NCBI GenBank assembly: GCA_949358305.1
Contig: OX442314.1
Location: 47,996,581 to 48,060,580 of the forward strand
Direction: 5' to 3'
From: Strigamia acuminata
Taxonomy: Eukaryota > Arthropoda > Chilopoda > Geophilomorpha > Linotaeniidae
Length of the DNA: 64,000 nt
Position numbers and translations under genes: made by a program. The notes under the pieces were generated by a model. The model saw only the letters and a list, made by a program, of their open reading frames with translations, was not told the origin of the DNA and did no database searches. Position 1 is the stretch's first letter; each line of letters opens with the position of its first letter. Positions 32,189-43,310 of this stretch are shown here, piece after piece.

Positions 32189-33121
32189 TAGACTTCTAAA
32201 CCCTGTCTCTCTGTCCCTAAATAAAACACCAAAATAAAAGAAAATAAAGTAAATAAATACAAAATAAAATTTTTGGCCAAAATAAAGCAACAACAAACAT
32301 TATTAAGAATGTTGTAAACAACACATGGCAACCATTGGCTGATTCGGGGGCCAAAAAATTTTCCAGTTAAAGTCCACAGAAGTTCTGTGGAAATTAGGAC
32401 ATTTCGGCTGCATTTGAGTACTCAAACGCGGCCGAAATGTCCTGAAGTTTGCGTCCAAAATAACTTCGAAGCAATTTCACACACTCGGCCGCAGAAATTA
32501 GGACATTTCGGCCGCGTTTGAGTACTCGAATGCAACCGAGTGTCTAAATTCTGGAGGACTGAAAATCAAGAAAACTTAATTAGATGTTCGTTAGAATTCG
32601 CGTACACGAACGTACGGGTGACACAACACATACGTCTAATTTGGTGTAAATTTCCCCTTCGGTCGCCGATCGTAATGCTACTTTTTTTCGACCAAATAAA
32701 AAAAAAATATATACAGGCTGGTGCAGATTTCGATTTGGAATCGAATGAGCATAGTTTCAAAATTTATAAACCTAGTTTTGATATAGAAAATAGTATTTTA
32801 CATATCGCGACGAAGATTTCATGGATCACGGGATCCGCCAGGTGCCGCTAGTACAATATTACAACTTCCGGTGCAGGACGGAAGTAGTATTATTAGACGG
32901 CTAAAAGTGCATTAAAACCGGTTTATTAATTCAACCGGAGGTCCGAGAAATCTGAAAATACCTTACAATACTAATATAAGTATGCTGAATTTAATGCCGT
33001 TGTCCGTTTGGCTCTAGCTGCTATAGTTTTTGCGGAATCGTTGACGACGGACGGACGGACGGACGGACAGACAGACAGAACCGTTTCATGAGACTTTCTA
33101 AACATCAGGTTTAGAAGTCTA
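32189..33121. mobile_element. MITE-like element with 14-bp terminal inverted repeats
   Basis: TAGACTTCTAAACC (32189-32202) and its exact complement GGTTTAGAAGTCTA (33108-33121). Inside are a near-palindrome (32397-32444), a related second one (about 32485-32550) and a GACG/GACA tetranucleotide run (33043-33078). No transposase frame. Confidence 0.55.
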
Positions 33122-33129
33122 AAAGTATG

Positions 33130-34890
33130 AAGACTAATAATTTAAATTTTTTTTTTTGCTAATAACTTTGATTATGGGCTAAAAACACAATTTTTAGGTC
33201 GAAAGTGTCATTTTCTGGTCCAAACTATTATTTATTTTAACTAAAACCATCTATTTTTTTCTAAAACAACCGATATTTTAACTAAAACCATCGATTTTTC
33301 GTTACGTCCCTAGGATGAACTGGTGCATGGCCGCCGATACCGTACCGTTCGTGTGTCGCTTAACCTGTATGACAAATATAATATTTTGTTACTATTAACT
33401 CTAATGTAATCACTACATCCAAAAATACCAAAATAACTGAAATTAAATGTCAAATAACCGAATGCATTTGGACACTTACATGCGTCCATGTGCTGTGGCG
33501 GCCATCTTTTTTGGGGTAAAAAATGACCCGGGTTGGGTGAGGAGGGATTTTTTTTAGGTTGGGGCTGCTAAGGTTAACGGTAAAAACATGTTTTTTTTCC
33601 TCAAAACTTTTTGCTACAAATATAGATAGGTTTCGTTTTTACAAGTGCATTTTCAAGTTAGTAGCGTTTGGCGTGTATATTTTTCTGTGGGGAATTTTAC
33701 GAAATGAAATTCTTCTTGAGTGTGATCGAAGTCGTACTTCGCACTCATCTAAAAAAAAAAAAATTCTGGTTGAAACTCAGACTTTTTATTTTTATTAAAA
33801 AAATATACTTGTATACAAGTATCTTGAAACATTAATAATCAAGCATCTGTTTGAAGAATCTGCTGTTTTTATTTTTCTCAATACTTCAATGATTTTGTTA
33901 TTAATTTCAATCAAACTTTGAAAAAAAAATATTTAATTTTACTTTCTCGGTATCAGTTGTTTTTAAATAATTGAGCAAAATTCATAGGAAGATTAGTCAT
34001 TAGTACTAAGGGGGTTTGTTTAGCACCACAGGAAGTGGATTTTGATAGCACTAAAACGTGGCATCCGGTGGTATAAATTGTCTCAGTCATGACCACTTAC
34101 TGGGTGCTATAGATTTTTCCCACCAAAACCAGTGTGCTATAAATTTCTCTGCTATAAATTCATCGCTGAATTTCTACTATTAATCCATCGCTGAATTGAA
34201 AGCAATTTTATCTATTTTTAAATCTATCAATTTATCAATTTTATCTATCTGATGTGTAAAGTTTTTGAACGGAAGTGTCTTTGAATGTAAATGGTTGAAA
34301 TGGAAGTGTGGGAGTGGTTAAAAAAAGAGAAATGTTAATGTTTTTATTTCATTTCTGTATTTTGAAGAGTAAAGAACGTTTTTTGATGAATATGGAATGA
34401 CAAAATTTAATTTCTCAAGTTTGATGGATGTTGCAGTCAGAAAATGAGGCTTTTTCACTTGAATTAAAAACACACTTGAAACCACATTTTTTTTACTATT
34501 TTGTTTACATAAATTAAAAAGCAAGTTTTCTTGTCATTTACTTCCTGGTTTTGCCTGATATTTCCCTTTTTTTTAACTCTTCCGTTACTTGTCTCAAAGG
34601 TTAAAAGGAAGCAGTTCTGTGAAAAAACTAAAAGTAAGTTTCCTCTCACTTACAATAACATGCAAATACGTTGCTTAAACTTTTTTATTTGTTGACAAAC
34701 ATTTTTCTTTTGAAATAGTTTTTTGGAAATTTGGATACTTTCCAGTCTTTTAAAATGTGTTAAAATGTCTGAAACTTTCATCAACTAACTTTATATTTAA
34801 AATGCATGAAATAAAATAAAATTTGCTTTTTTTTCCAATGTTTTTCTAACACTTGGTGAACTTTTTTTCTCTCACTTCCGTCTTTACGGT
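33130..34890. other. No gene recognised
   Basis: AT-rich. 33180-33310 has repeated CTAAAACCATC-type motifs; 34020-34200 contains imperfect repeats around GCTATAAATT. Open frames are short and lysine/phenylalanine-rich, as expected from composition. Confidence 0.5.
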
Positions 34891-34896
34891 TAAAAG

Positions 34897-35018
34897 TTCC
34901 TGAAATGTCAAAAACATTTCCAAGAACTGCTGTGACATTTCAAAATGTGAAATGTCAACTAATTTTCTGTTTATGGAAATTTTTGCTATAAAAAGACACT
35001 GCATTTCCGTTGTCTTCA
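34897..35018 (+). promoter_or_regulatory. Promoter of the PC4-like gene
   Basis: Four copies of GAAATGTCA or its complement (34902, about 34913, 34933, 34949), then TATAAAAAG at 34987-34995 and an initiator TTCACTCC with A at 35018, 31 bp from the first T of the TATA box. The upstream block aligns with promoter module P1 at 1731-1835. Confidence 0.65.
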
Positions 35019-35184
35019 CTCCCGTTTCCTCGTTGTGAAAAAACAGACACCCGAAAGGCTTCTTTGAATTGTAAGTAACACTGTCTGTTTGCAAATGGCT
35101 TTATTTTTCTTTTAATTTACCAACTATTTTACTGTTTGTACATCTGTTTTACTGAAGTATTTCCTTTTTAATTTAAGCTAAAAC

Positions 35185-35565
35185 ATGACTTCTAATTCCC
35201 AGCCTCATTCTTACATCATAAACGATGATTTGTACGCAACAGTAAACGAGTACAAAGGTAGAATTTTGATGCACGTTTGCCATTATCAAAGCTCACCTTT
35301 CAACCAAGCGTTAATCTCCACTGTTTCCGGACTTGCATATAACGAGGACTGTTGGGATTCGTTTGTGAAGGCCTGGCCCGTGATCGTTCCTAAATTTAAC
35401 GTTTGCTGTCGCGCTGTTGGATCTGACGAACAAATAGTTCGTTTTGGCATAATAGTTTTGGCGAGAACTATTTCGCAAAAAATTTCAACAGTGACTATCT
35501 CCAACCGTCACCTTGCGTTTTGCACGAGAGGTTGGCTGAAACAATTTGTGTATTTATTATTTTAG
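35185..35565 (+). CDS. 126-residue PC4-like protein
   Basis: Start context AAACATGAC. The 5' leader contains an intron (donor AATT/GTAAGT near 35069, acceptor TTTAAG near 35178), so the ATG is just inside exon 2. The product begins MTSNSQPHSYIINDDLYATV; residues about 15-65 (VNEYKGRILMHVCHYQ ... SGLAYNEDCWDSFVKAW) follow the layout of the PC4/SUB1 single-strand DNA-binding domain: a strand ending in F/YKG, a hydrophobic strand, then KGISL--W--L. The C-terminal half contains several Cys and hydrophobic strands. PC4-like proteins are transcription cofactors. Intact ORF with a TATA promoter shared with the F4 locus. Family call is tentative. Confidence 0.5.
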   Translation: MTSNSQPHSYIINDDLYATVNEYKGRILMHVCHYQSSPFNQALISTVSGLAYNEDCWDSFVKAWPVIVPKFNVCCRAVGSDEQIVRFGIIVLARTISQKISTVTISNRHLAFCTRGWLKQFVYLLF

Positions 35566-35879
35566 AGTTGTAAAAAAATTTTAATCAATAATATATTTCA
35601 GTTTGATGAACTATCAAGACTTTGGAACCACCTTTGCTTACTACTCTCATTTCAAACAAAACCAAAGGGGAAATGAACATCATCCGCAAACCAAACACAG
35701 TTATTCTGTGCCACATTTTTTCCTTCTGACAACTATTGTGATTTGTTTTTCGCTCCATTAATTTCTCCTTTATTCACCCATCCCAGTCCACACCCTAGTA
35801 GCCATGTCAACAGACTGGATGCTGACCCTTAATTCTCTCGAATGCAACCTGCTGGGGTCAGGAACCAGATGAAAACTGA

Positions 35880-36385
35880 TCAATCAGGTACTTATATGGA
35901 CCATCAACTTATATAGACTGTCTAATCACCGCTGGTTTGAAAACAGTAAACTATAGCCAACTACAAAAGGCCTTCATGAGGTCCGGTGGTGAAGTTATCA
36001 CCTTACAGTTTCTGCCTGGCCGACAACAAAACCGATCTGAGAGGGAGTGTTAAACGTGGAGACAGGCCCCTACGTAACAACTTAGAGCTACTCAGCCACA
36101 CCCAGAGAGGGAAGATCACAGCAGTAGCTAGACGACTCCAAATGAAGACCACATCAGGGAGTTACCCAGGGAGGAGACGACAGCATTCCAATCCATATCG
36201 AGAGAGAAACACACCTTAGCTGACTAGACATCGTACCCTTATAACAACTATTTGTTATCCAGTGTTTTACATTTCTTGAATTATTGTTTTTTTCTAAATC
36301 GGCAGTTGGTTTTCTTTCGGGATTTTGGGGGATATTCCTTGATGTTGGGTAAATTGAACTGGCTGTAGACAAGCCTGACAATTGT
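35880..36385. repeat. Dispersed repeat, copy 1 (with 41990-42415)
   Basis: Aligns patchily with 41990-42415: AGCCACACCCAGAGAGGGAA / AGCCACAAACAAAGGGAGAA, then CAGCATTCCAAT / TAACATTCCAAC, CTGACTAGA in both, and GGTTTTCTTTCGGGATTTT / GGTTTTCGAAAGGATCTTT. Old, diverged copies; class not determined. Confidence 0.55.
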
Positions 36386-36767
36386 TGTTATAATTGTACA
36401 TTTTAGGGTTTTTTTTGGAGAATTTATTAAAGATGTCTTTAGGGTACTACCATGCCATGCCTCATGTCTGTCTCACACACACACCTCCTGTGCTCTGAGG
36501 GAGACTAATTATTCATATAAAATTCGAATGAAACATTCAGCGCCAGCGCGGGCACGACAATTTGTCTGCCCAGGCAAAAATGGCGTCTGGAACATCATCA
36601 CGAGAGCAAGGCCGCATTCAATGTTTTTAATTTTTGATTCAGGACAAGGTCGACAAAATTCCTCCATTCTAAAGTCACACCAGAAAATTAAACCTCTTCA
36701 AAAACATCTACAACAAAATTCAGGCTTTCTTTGTGGTTGGTTCATAACTGTTTTCTCTTCTTTTCAG

Positions 36768-37174
36768 AGCCCCAACGATCGCTAGAGAACGTTTTCCCGC
36801 GACCGCAGCAGTGATCATTCCATCACCGATTGGCCGTAAATCAGATAGGTGTTTTTCTGAAAATTAGTTTGGTTGAAATTTCATATTAAAAACCCGTCTT
36901 CTTTATTTTCTAGTACCAACCAAAATCCAACATGACTGACAACAAGCAGTGGAGCACGCAGCATTCCAGAGTCATCTTTTTTCCCTCTTTTCACTTCTGT
37001 GCGGCATCATCAGATATGTTTTATTAATTTGTTTTAACGCTTTGAATTAATTTAAAAAGCCATCCCCTTAATTTTGCAGAATTGTTTCAACTCTCCGGTG
37101 ATCAACAGCCAATCCCGTCGGCCATTCAGGGCTCAAACCCCACGAATCATCTAAAGATTTTTCAAAATTTGCTG
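36768..37174 (+). other. Candidate small exons
   Basis: Exon 36768-36848 (after TTTTCAG, before GTGTTT) is open: APTIARERFPATAAVIIPSP. Exon 37080-37174 (after TTTTGCAG, before GTAAGT) is open in one frame: LFQLSGDQQPIPSAIQGSNP. The second could splice in phase to 37543, giving FTPSHGDVGSESRIRGDGAL and a stop at 37678. Whether they belong to one transcript is undecided. Confidence 0.35.
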
Positions 37175-37555
37175 GTAAGTTATATTTTTTCCTTTTTGTT
37201 TTATTTTTAAACCCATTTCAACCTGTTGACCTGCTACACATTCCTAACTAATTGTTCTTCTCCTCCGGCTCACCCCTCACCCCTCTGCCCATCCCTCTTC
37301 TCCTCTTGTTTCTTGTCTCCCACCACAATTTATTGCCTGTTGTGTTACCCCTCGCCCCCTGGATTTGGCAATGTAAGCAGTTTGTATTTCTGCCCATTGT
37401 CTTTTCATCTCCCATTTCACCTTGTTTTTTCCTGTTTAATTTCTTGCTACCCATACTCCAGTTCTTATTTATAGTGGGGGTCCAAAATTCATTTCCCATG
37501 TTGCTATATATGCTGTATTAATTTTTGTCTTTTCATTTTCAGTTCACACCCAGCC

Positions 37556-38811
37556 ATGGCGATGTCGGCTCTGAATCCCGCATTCGAGGAGATGGAGCTT
37601 TAAGAACTTGGAACAGCAAAAACCGCAACCACCATAAAAACGGCCGCGCCACGTTGGACGCTAGAACGCCAACGGTTTGATAGAATCGTCCGCTCCAAAA
37701 CCGACGTGGGGCCGCGCTTCTCAGGGCCGGTAACGCCCCGAGCGATTTTCAAGGCGACCACGAGCGGGGTGACGGTCTATCCGTCAACACGGCCCGTCTC
37801 ACCCCTTGTGACATCAGAGCAGCGCCGGCGTAAGCTCGACTCGCCGCCGCCTCCGGCCGAGTCCCCTGCGGCCCCAGCTCCAGCCGAAGTGTTAGTTAAC
37901 CTGGAGTGCGGGGAGATCCTCCCGGATCCCGAGGGAGCGTCAGCTGAGGGAGCGTCAACCGAGGGAGCGTCAACCGAAGCCACACCCGCAAATCACCGGG
38001 GGCGGTTTTGCCCCACAACTGTAAGTACTGAATTCCAATTTTTTTCGTTTTACTTTCTTTGATTCTATTTTATTTCCCTTCTTTTTTCTTTTTATTTTCT
38101 CTTTATTTTCTCTTCTTTTTAATTCGTTTTATTTTCCATCTTTCTTTTATTCCCTCTTTTCTTTCTTTTCTTTTATTTTATTCTCGCCTATTTTCGATTA
38201 TTTTCTCCCACCTTCCTTTATTCTGTTTTAATTTCGTCTATTCTCTTTTATCTTTGTTTATTTTGTTTTAATCTCGTCTATTCTTTTCTATTTTTGTTTA
38301 TTCTTGTTTTAATCTTGTTTATTCTCTTTTTATTTTACTTATCTGCGTTTATTCGGTTTTAATTTCGTTTATTCTCTTCTACTTTTTCCTCCCTCATTAC
38401 GTTTTTATTTCCTTTTATTTTTTCCTCTTTCTTATTTTCGTTTATTTACTTTTTGTTCTTCTTTTATTTTATCTTATTCTTTTTATTTTTCTTTTTCATT
38501 CTCAGATTGGTAAACTTGTCATCAAGTGGGCTGCTCAATTGGCCTGGCTGGCCGCCGGGGCCATCCTTGCGGTTTCACTATTGCGTCTGTACTCGTTTCT
38601 GTCCACTCCCGCGGCTCCCGTGGCGGGGGTGTCGACCGCGGGCTTCATTCCAGCTGGCCTGCCACCAGCAACCAGCTCCAGTCCGACCATCACTTCCTCG
38701 ATCACAATTCCTCCGCCCTTTTTGGCCCCGCCTCTTGTCACCTCTGTGACCCCATCGACGACCTCAGCTCCCATGAGTACATGGGTTGAAATAAGTCGAA
38801 ACACTTGTTAA
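37556..38811 (+). pseudogene. Spliced Pro-rich membrane protein gene with early stop
   Basis: The ATG at 37556 reads MAMSALNPAFEEMEL, then TAA (37601-37603), and the same frame stays open to 38020: GTAKTATTIKTAAPRWTLER, a Ser/Pro-rich segment, and three EGAS(A/T)E-type repeats. A donor (ACT/GTAAGT at 38020/38021), a 485-bp intron that is almost all pyrimidine/T-rich, and an acceptor (TTCTCAG, 38505) join in phase to 38506-38811. That exon encodes LVIKWAAQLAWLAAGAILAV, a transmembrane helix, followed by a Thr/Ser/Pro-rich tail. Total about 255 codons. The single TAA may be a CAA-to-TAA change; alternatively translation starts at a later codon or the other frame (to 37680) is used. Type II or tail membrane topology is inferred. 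Confidence 0.5.
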
Positions 38812-38961
38812 AATGTGCAGGAGCTCGCATCGTGCGACTGCCATCTTTTAATTGGTAAGAAAACATGTGACAAATACACTGTTAAAGGCTAACTGCCTCT
38901 TAATCAATACAGAAGTTTTAAAGAGTACAAATTAATGTTTCCAGTACATTGATTTGTCCTG

Positions 38962-39773
38962 TACCGGACGGACGCCCGATCTTTGAAGCATATAAAGCTG
39001 AGGCACAGCATCTCATTCTCGAGGAGGCCAAAATCAAGAACAGAGTGGCCAAAGCTAAACTCTTAGGACAGCGTACAAGTCAATACGGCCCGAGGATCGA
39101 TCTCCCGCCACCACCAACGGATTATGAGGAAAAAATTTATCCCGAAAAGATGATGGAGGCATTTTCACTTTGGCCAACCTTCCTCCAGTGTATTCCAGAG
39201 AAAATACTGTATCAATCAAAAGTACCACCACACGTGGTGGTCCGAGCTCGAGAAATGATAGCTCTCGGTGCTTTGATCCCTGGAACTACCTCTTGGGTTC
39301 ATGACACGGTCGTCGATCTCCATTTGGGAATGTTACAACAGCGCTACCCCTTGGCATACATATTCCCGACGGCAACGATTCATATGCTAATGAAAAGTGA
39401 GACAAGACCTGACACTTGGCGGTGGTACCGCGATCAAGTTGATCAACGACAGAAAGAACACAAGATCTGGTTCTTCCCGATACCGGCACCTGAGCATTGG
39501 ATCATTTATGTGTTGGATAAAACTCGATCACCACCGGAAGTAGGATTCTATGATTCATCAGGGAAGCCGAATAATGCTCATGAACAGTGGTGGAGCAACA
39601 TAAAGCTCAACTTGATTGCTACAGGTGTTCTAATTCCGACTTACGAACCGTGGAAACCACCACAAGCTGCCCAACTAGATGGAGATTCGTGCGTGATCCT
39701 CCACTTTGCGAGACGCTACATGGTGGATGAAGCTTGCGGAAGGAGCAGAGTTGCAAGCACGAATGCTTTATGA
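38962..39773 (+). pseudogene. F7: Ulp1/SENP-type protease, copy 3 (catalytic frame preserved)
   Basis: Homology begins abruptly at GGACGCCCGATC (38965); the basic N-terminal third is absent. One frame (38949-39773, 274 residues) holds the whole catalytic layout: His183 (EHW), Asp202 (FYDSSG), Gln242 and Cys248 (QLDGDSC). The 19-residue His-Asp step and 5 residues between Gln and Cys fit C48 enzymes. Six bases after the Cys are lost, removing the usual Gly-Pro, and an 11-bp deletion shifts the last 20 codons (MVDEACG). So the protein is damaged at the active-site turn although the frame shows what the ancestor looked like. It is followed by the same tail as copy 1. Confidence 0.8.
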
Positions 39774-40690
39774 GATACACCATGGATGTTTCAAGCCATT
39801 TGCAGAGATTTAGAACGTTTAGAGATTGAAGATGTATAATTGATATTATGAAGGAACTGATAATTGTACTTTAATTGGTTGATGAATTTTTGAGTATTAT
39901 CATTTGTAATAAAAGACTAAAAGGGAGCGAACATTCACTTACAATGTCCGATTTCTAAAGAGAATTGTCTTCATTCGAAATTTGAATTTTAGAGCCTAAA
40001 ATTAAGCAAAAAATGAGTTGCTACGTGAACTAAGTTGCTAAATTTAGTCAATAGATGACGTTGCCGGATGACGTTGTCATTGCCTCGTCCTCGGGCGATT
40101 GAATTAGATAAACGGGGGTAACAGGAGCTTTCCTGTTAAGTAAGACCACCCATATTTGACAGTTCTCTCTAGAGTTTCAACAAGGTATGAGCTATGATCC
40201 CTTAGCTCACAAGTCAGATAGGTCCTGATGCCAACCCGATTGTGGTATGGCTGAGGGAAACCATCCATTAGATTTCATTATTACGGTACATCTTATCATA
40301 AGTGTCTATTGAATTTATTATTTGTATTTAGAGTTATTTGAATTATTGAGTTAAATATACATTCGAATAGTTAACACTGTCCGGTTTGAATAAAGCCAAG
40401 TTAAGTTTAAATTTAAAATCAAAGATTCTTTCTTCCCTCTCATTCACACAGCTTATGTGGGTAGTCCCTTGAGGACCTAAACCCCATGTAATAATATGAT
40501 TGGTAATCACGGTTTGGACATGTACTAACTGCGGAAGAGAGGGTTAATGATTTTCTTTTATTTCACTCTGGTTATACAGGTGGCCAAGCCATTTCCAGGG
40601 TCAACAGGATGCTGATTGAAGCGAATTGGCTATTCCTCGGGGTTTTAATTGGAAGTTGGATCAGGGGAGTTTAGTGATTCCATTGAGATC
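39774..40690. repeat. Ulp1 3' tail segment, second copy
   Basis: Counterpart of 5028-5934, including the exon-like ISRVNRMLIEANWLFL frame near 40578. It ends at about 40695, where sequence departs from the CAG-rich run found at 5930. Confidence 0.7.
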
Positions 40691-40897
40691 CAGCTGCTAT
40701 TGGATGGAAGTAAGGGGGCAGTACTTGTTGGTACCAATAGTTTGGCTAACTCAACAGTGATCAAGACGAGAAAACCATTCGGATTCCTCCTTATTAGCGA
40801 TGCCCGTTTTAGCAATCTCATTTTATTGAAAATGAGATCACTTTTCCGCATTCGAGGACACGTTTTAGCAACGCTACGTTATAGCGATTGCTACATT

Positions 40898-40921
40898 TTA
40901 GGTTAGGTTAGGTTAGGTTAG
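40898..40921 (+). repeat. Interstitial TTAGG repeats
   Basis: Four full TTAGG units plus TTAG. TTAGG is the usual telomere repeat of arthropods. Complement-strand (CCTAA)3 lies at 54284-54298. Confidence 0.85.
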
Positions 40922-41239
40922 ATCACATAAAAAAATTCCATCCATAAACTCATAAACAGATATTTTGTTAATTTTATATTGTGTTGTTTTAGCAAGCAAG
41001 AATGCGGTTAGCGGTATAGGTTCTTTGCAGTGAAAATGCTTATTACTGCAAACACACGGCGAAATCAGACCTACCTTGACACAACTCTACAAGAATTTTT
41101 CCCAAATCCAAATAAAAACAAAAAAAATTCTAAAAAAAAAAAAAAATTATTTTTAAAAAAGATTTTTTTTTTGCTTTATTTCATAAATTAACTTTTACAT
41201 TAATTTTAGACAGTCGATTGAACTCGTAATAAACATAAA

Positions 41240-41672
41240 ATTTCAGGGTGTATTCAAATCTATGTTAAACTATCACAAACACACAGTGGAGGAGTTAATT
41301 TCCAACTTTTTGAACATAGTAATAAATACTATGAATTCAATACCGTTCAGTGACCTGTTTTTGTTAGAAAAACAGGAAATATGTTATTATCCTGCGATTT
41401 TAAAATTAGATAAAATTGTAAACAAAAATAAATGTGTAACCGGATAGCAATTTAAAATCAGTACATGGAAATTTTATAATCAAGGCTCTTAAAAAAAGGT
41501 GTGCATTTCGCACTTTAACACATTTACATATAAAACCAGTAAAAAAGAAAAACACATGTGGGAAAAATGTACAAATTGAGCCGGTAATAAAGGCAATAAA
41601 GAATTGTGTTCTTTCAGACTTTATAAAAATTTCATTGCAAAACAATAAGGTTTTATTAACATCTTGTCTTTT
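41240..41672 (+). pseudogene. F5 Cys-rich gene, copy h
   Basis: 5' part only. A one-base deletion relative to other copies joins the upstream exon (HTVEELISNF) with MNSIPFSDLF in one ORF (41262-41447), followed by a frameshift at CVTG. Homology ends at 41672 in TTACAG, replaced by unrelated sequence. Isolated from the other copies by more than 20 kb. Confidence 0.65.
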
Positions 41673-41989
41673 TTTACAGTACGTGAACTGAATGACCAAT
41701 ATCAGATGATGATTATGATCATGCAATTATAGAGGATATAGAGAAAAATGATTGAGTGCCGGTGCTAATTAGAAGAAGAATACCACATTGGCATCACACA
41801 TAAAGCAGAGCTGTCATGCAATCGAGGTTGGAATGGACTTTTGACCTGAAAGAGAACTACTGTGAGTTGTGGGAGGAAAAGTGAGGAGGCGGGCACCGAT
41901 CCAACAAGCTAGACTGAGAACACGAAAAAAGACACTCCTGTTCAGGAAGAGCTTAGTGCTAGTTGTTTAATCCCTCACGAGTTGGTTAT

Positions 41990-42415
41990 TTGCAAGCTGA
42001 ACTAGGTCTCACGGTCGGTTGGAAGTAAACCGCAACTATCTGTATAAAGCCTGCAGGGAGTCTAGTAGCTGACCAACACACTGCAGTTTCCCAGTTGATA
42101 GCTGTTCCGTTTTGGAAAGAAGTGCCAAGCTTGGAGGCAGCCCAGCCACAAACAAAGGGAGAAAGCAGCAGTGGCCAGATAGCTCAAAACCACAACAAAG
42201 ACTGCCCAGCAAGGGGCAGCTAACATTCCAACTAGCATCACAGGTATGCCTTGAACTGACTAGAAGAAATCTCCCCATCCATAATAGGTTGTAACGATTG
42301 TTTTATTAAGTGTATTTTGCTTTTTGATTATTCTGTTTCCTCATTTGGCGATTTGGTTTTCGAAAGGATCTTTTTGGATTTCCATGGTGTTGGGTGGATT
42401 GAGTGCTTTAAGACT
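41990..42415. repeat. Dispersed repeat, copy 2
   Basis: Diverged partner of 35880-36385, same order of motifs. It lies directly upstream of the zinc-finger pseudogene. Confidence 0.55.
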
Positions 42416-42431
42416 TACTTATGGAAATTGA

Positions 42432-43031
42432 AGAATCTCTCTATCCACAAGTGAATACTCCCATCCCCTACTGGAAGTTGATGAAGGAAATCTAAGCAAT
42501 GATCCTCCATGCTGGGTCTACGATCATTCCCCCACGATCAGTCAACAAATTGATCTTCAAACATTACATGATGCAGCAAGTCAGATTGATGAACCAGCGG
42601 CAGTTGCTGTTTTCCACTACCAACCAGATTTAAACCAAGCGGGAACAAGCAGCATCATCAATCCCCCATCTTTGTAAAGTGCATCTCCTATGACATTAGT
42701 GCAGCAAATTGGAGGTGGACAGAAAGAACTTTCGTGTGAGTACTGTCATAATATTTATTCATGTAATTCCACTTTAAAAAGGCATATTCTTCATTCTCAT
42801 ACTCTTTCAAAAAGCACATTCATGTGACCAATTTGATCAAATGTTTTCAAGCGCAAAAATTACATGCTGTGACATGTTAAAAAAATTCACAATTGCAGCA
42901 AAGACACATTTCCTTGCAATGTTTGCAATAAGACTTTCTCTTTAAAAAATAATTTCCTCAAACACATGCAAGTTCCACATCCACAACCACTACCCTGCGA
43001 TGATCCATGTGTGGAGGCATTAGAGGGATAA
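42432..43031 (+). pseudogene. C2H2 zinc-finger protein pseudogene
   Basis: One reading frame can be followed from 42432 to TAA at 43029-43031. It encodes a hydrophilic Gln/Asp-rich part (LLEVDEGNLSNDPPCWVYDH), an in-frame TAA (42675), then LVQQIGGGQKELS and a finger CEYC-x12-HILHSH (from 42735). After two more stops comes a decayed finger and a second clear one, CNVC-x12-HMQVPH (from 42915). Both good fingers have C-x2-C-x12-H-x4-H spacing and lie exactly 180 bp apart in the same frame. Sequence-specific DNA binding would be the family role. It has accumulated three stops without frameshifts. Confidence 0.7.
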
Positions 43032-43231
43032 GTCAACACATGCAATTCCCAGAAATAAACTTTTTAGATTTAACTGGACTTTCATTCCCAATGACTATTC
43101 AACAAATCCTTAAGTTTGAAACCATGAATTCAATTAGTGTTCATGTGTGTTGGTTTTGAAAAAGAAGTCTTTCCCCTATGCATTAGCAAATTGGAACAAA
43201 TTCCTGTTGTTCAGACACTTTCTAACGTCCT

Positions 43232-43310
43232 CGGTTATTTATTTATTTATTTTTATTTATTTATTATTTATTTATAATTTATTTTATTTTATTTTATTTA
43301 TTTTATACAT
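43232..43310. repeat. TTTAT microsatellite
   Basis: Imperfect run of TTTAT/TTAT units, followed by a block with repeated CCCTAAGGGGG-like inverted motifs (43312-43400). No gene is seen from 43032 to 44500. Confidence 0.8.

Noticed and set aside
37226-37521. Overlapping 82- and 89-codon ORFs
   Set aside because: Lie in a pyrimidine-rich intron between a donor at 37175 and an acceptor at 37542.
38059-38271. 70-codon Phe/Leu/Ser ORF
   Set aside because: Product of the T-rich intron 38021-38505.
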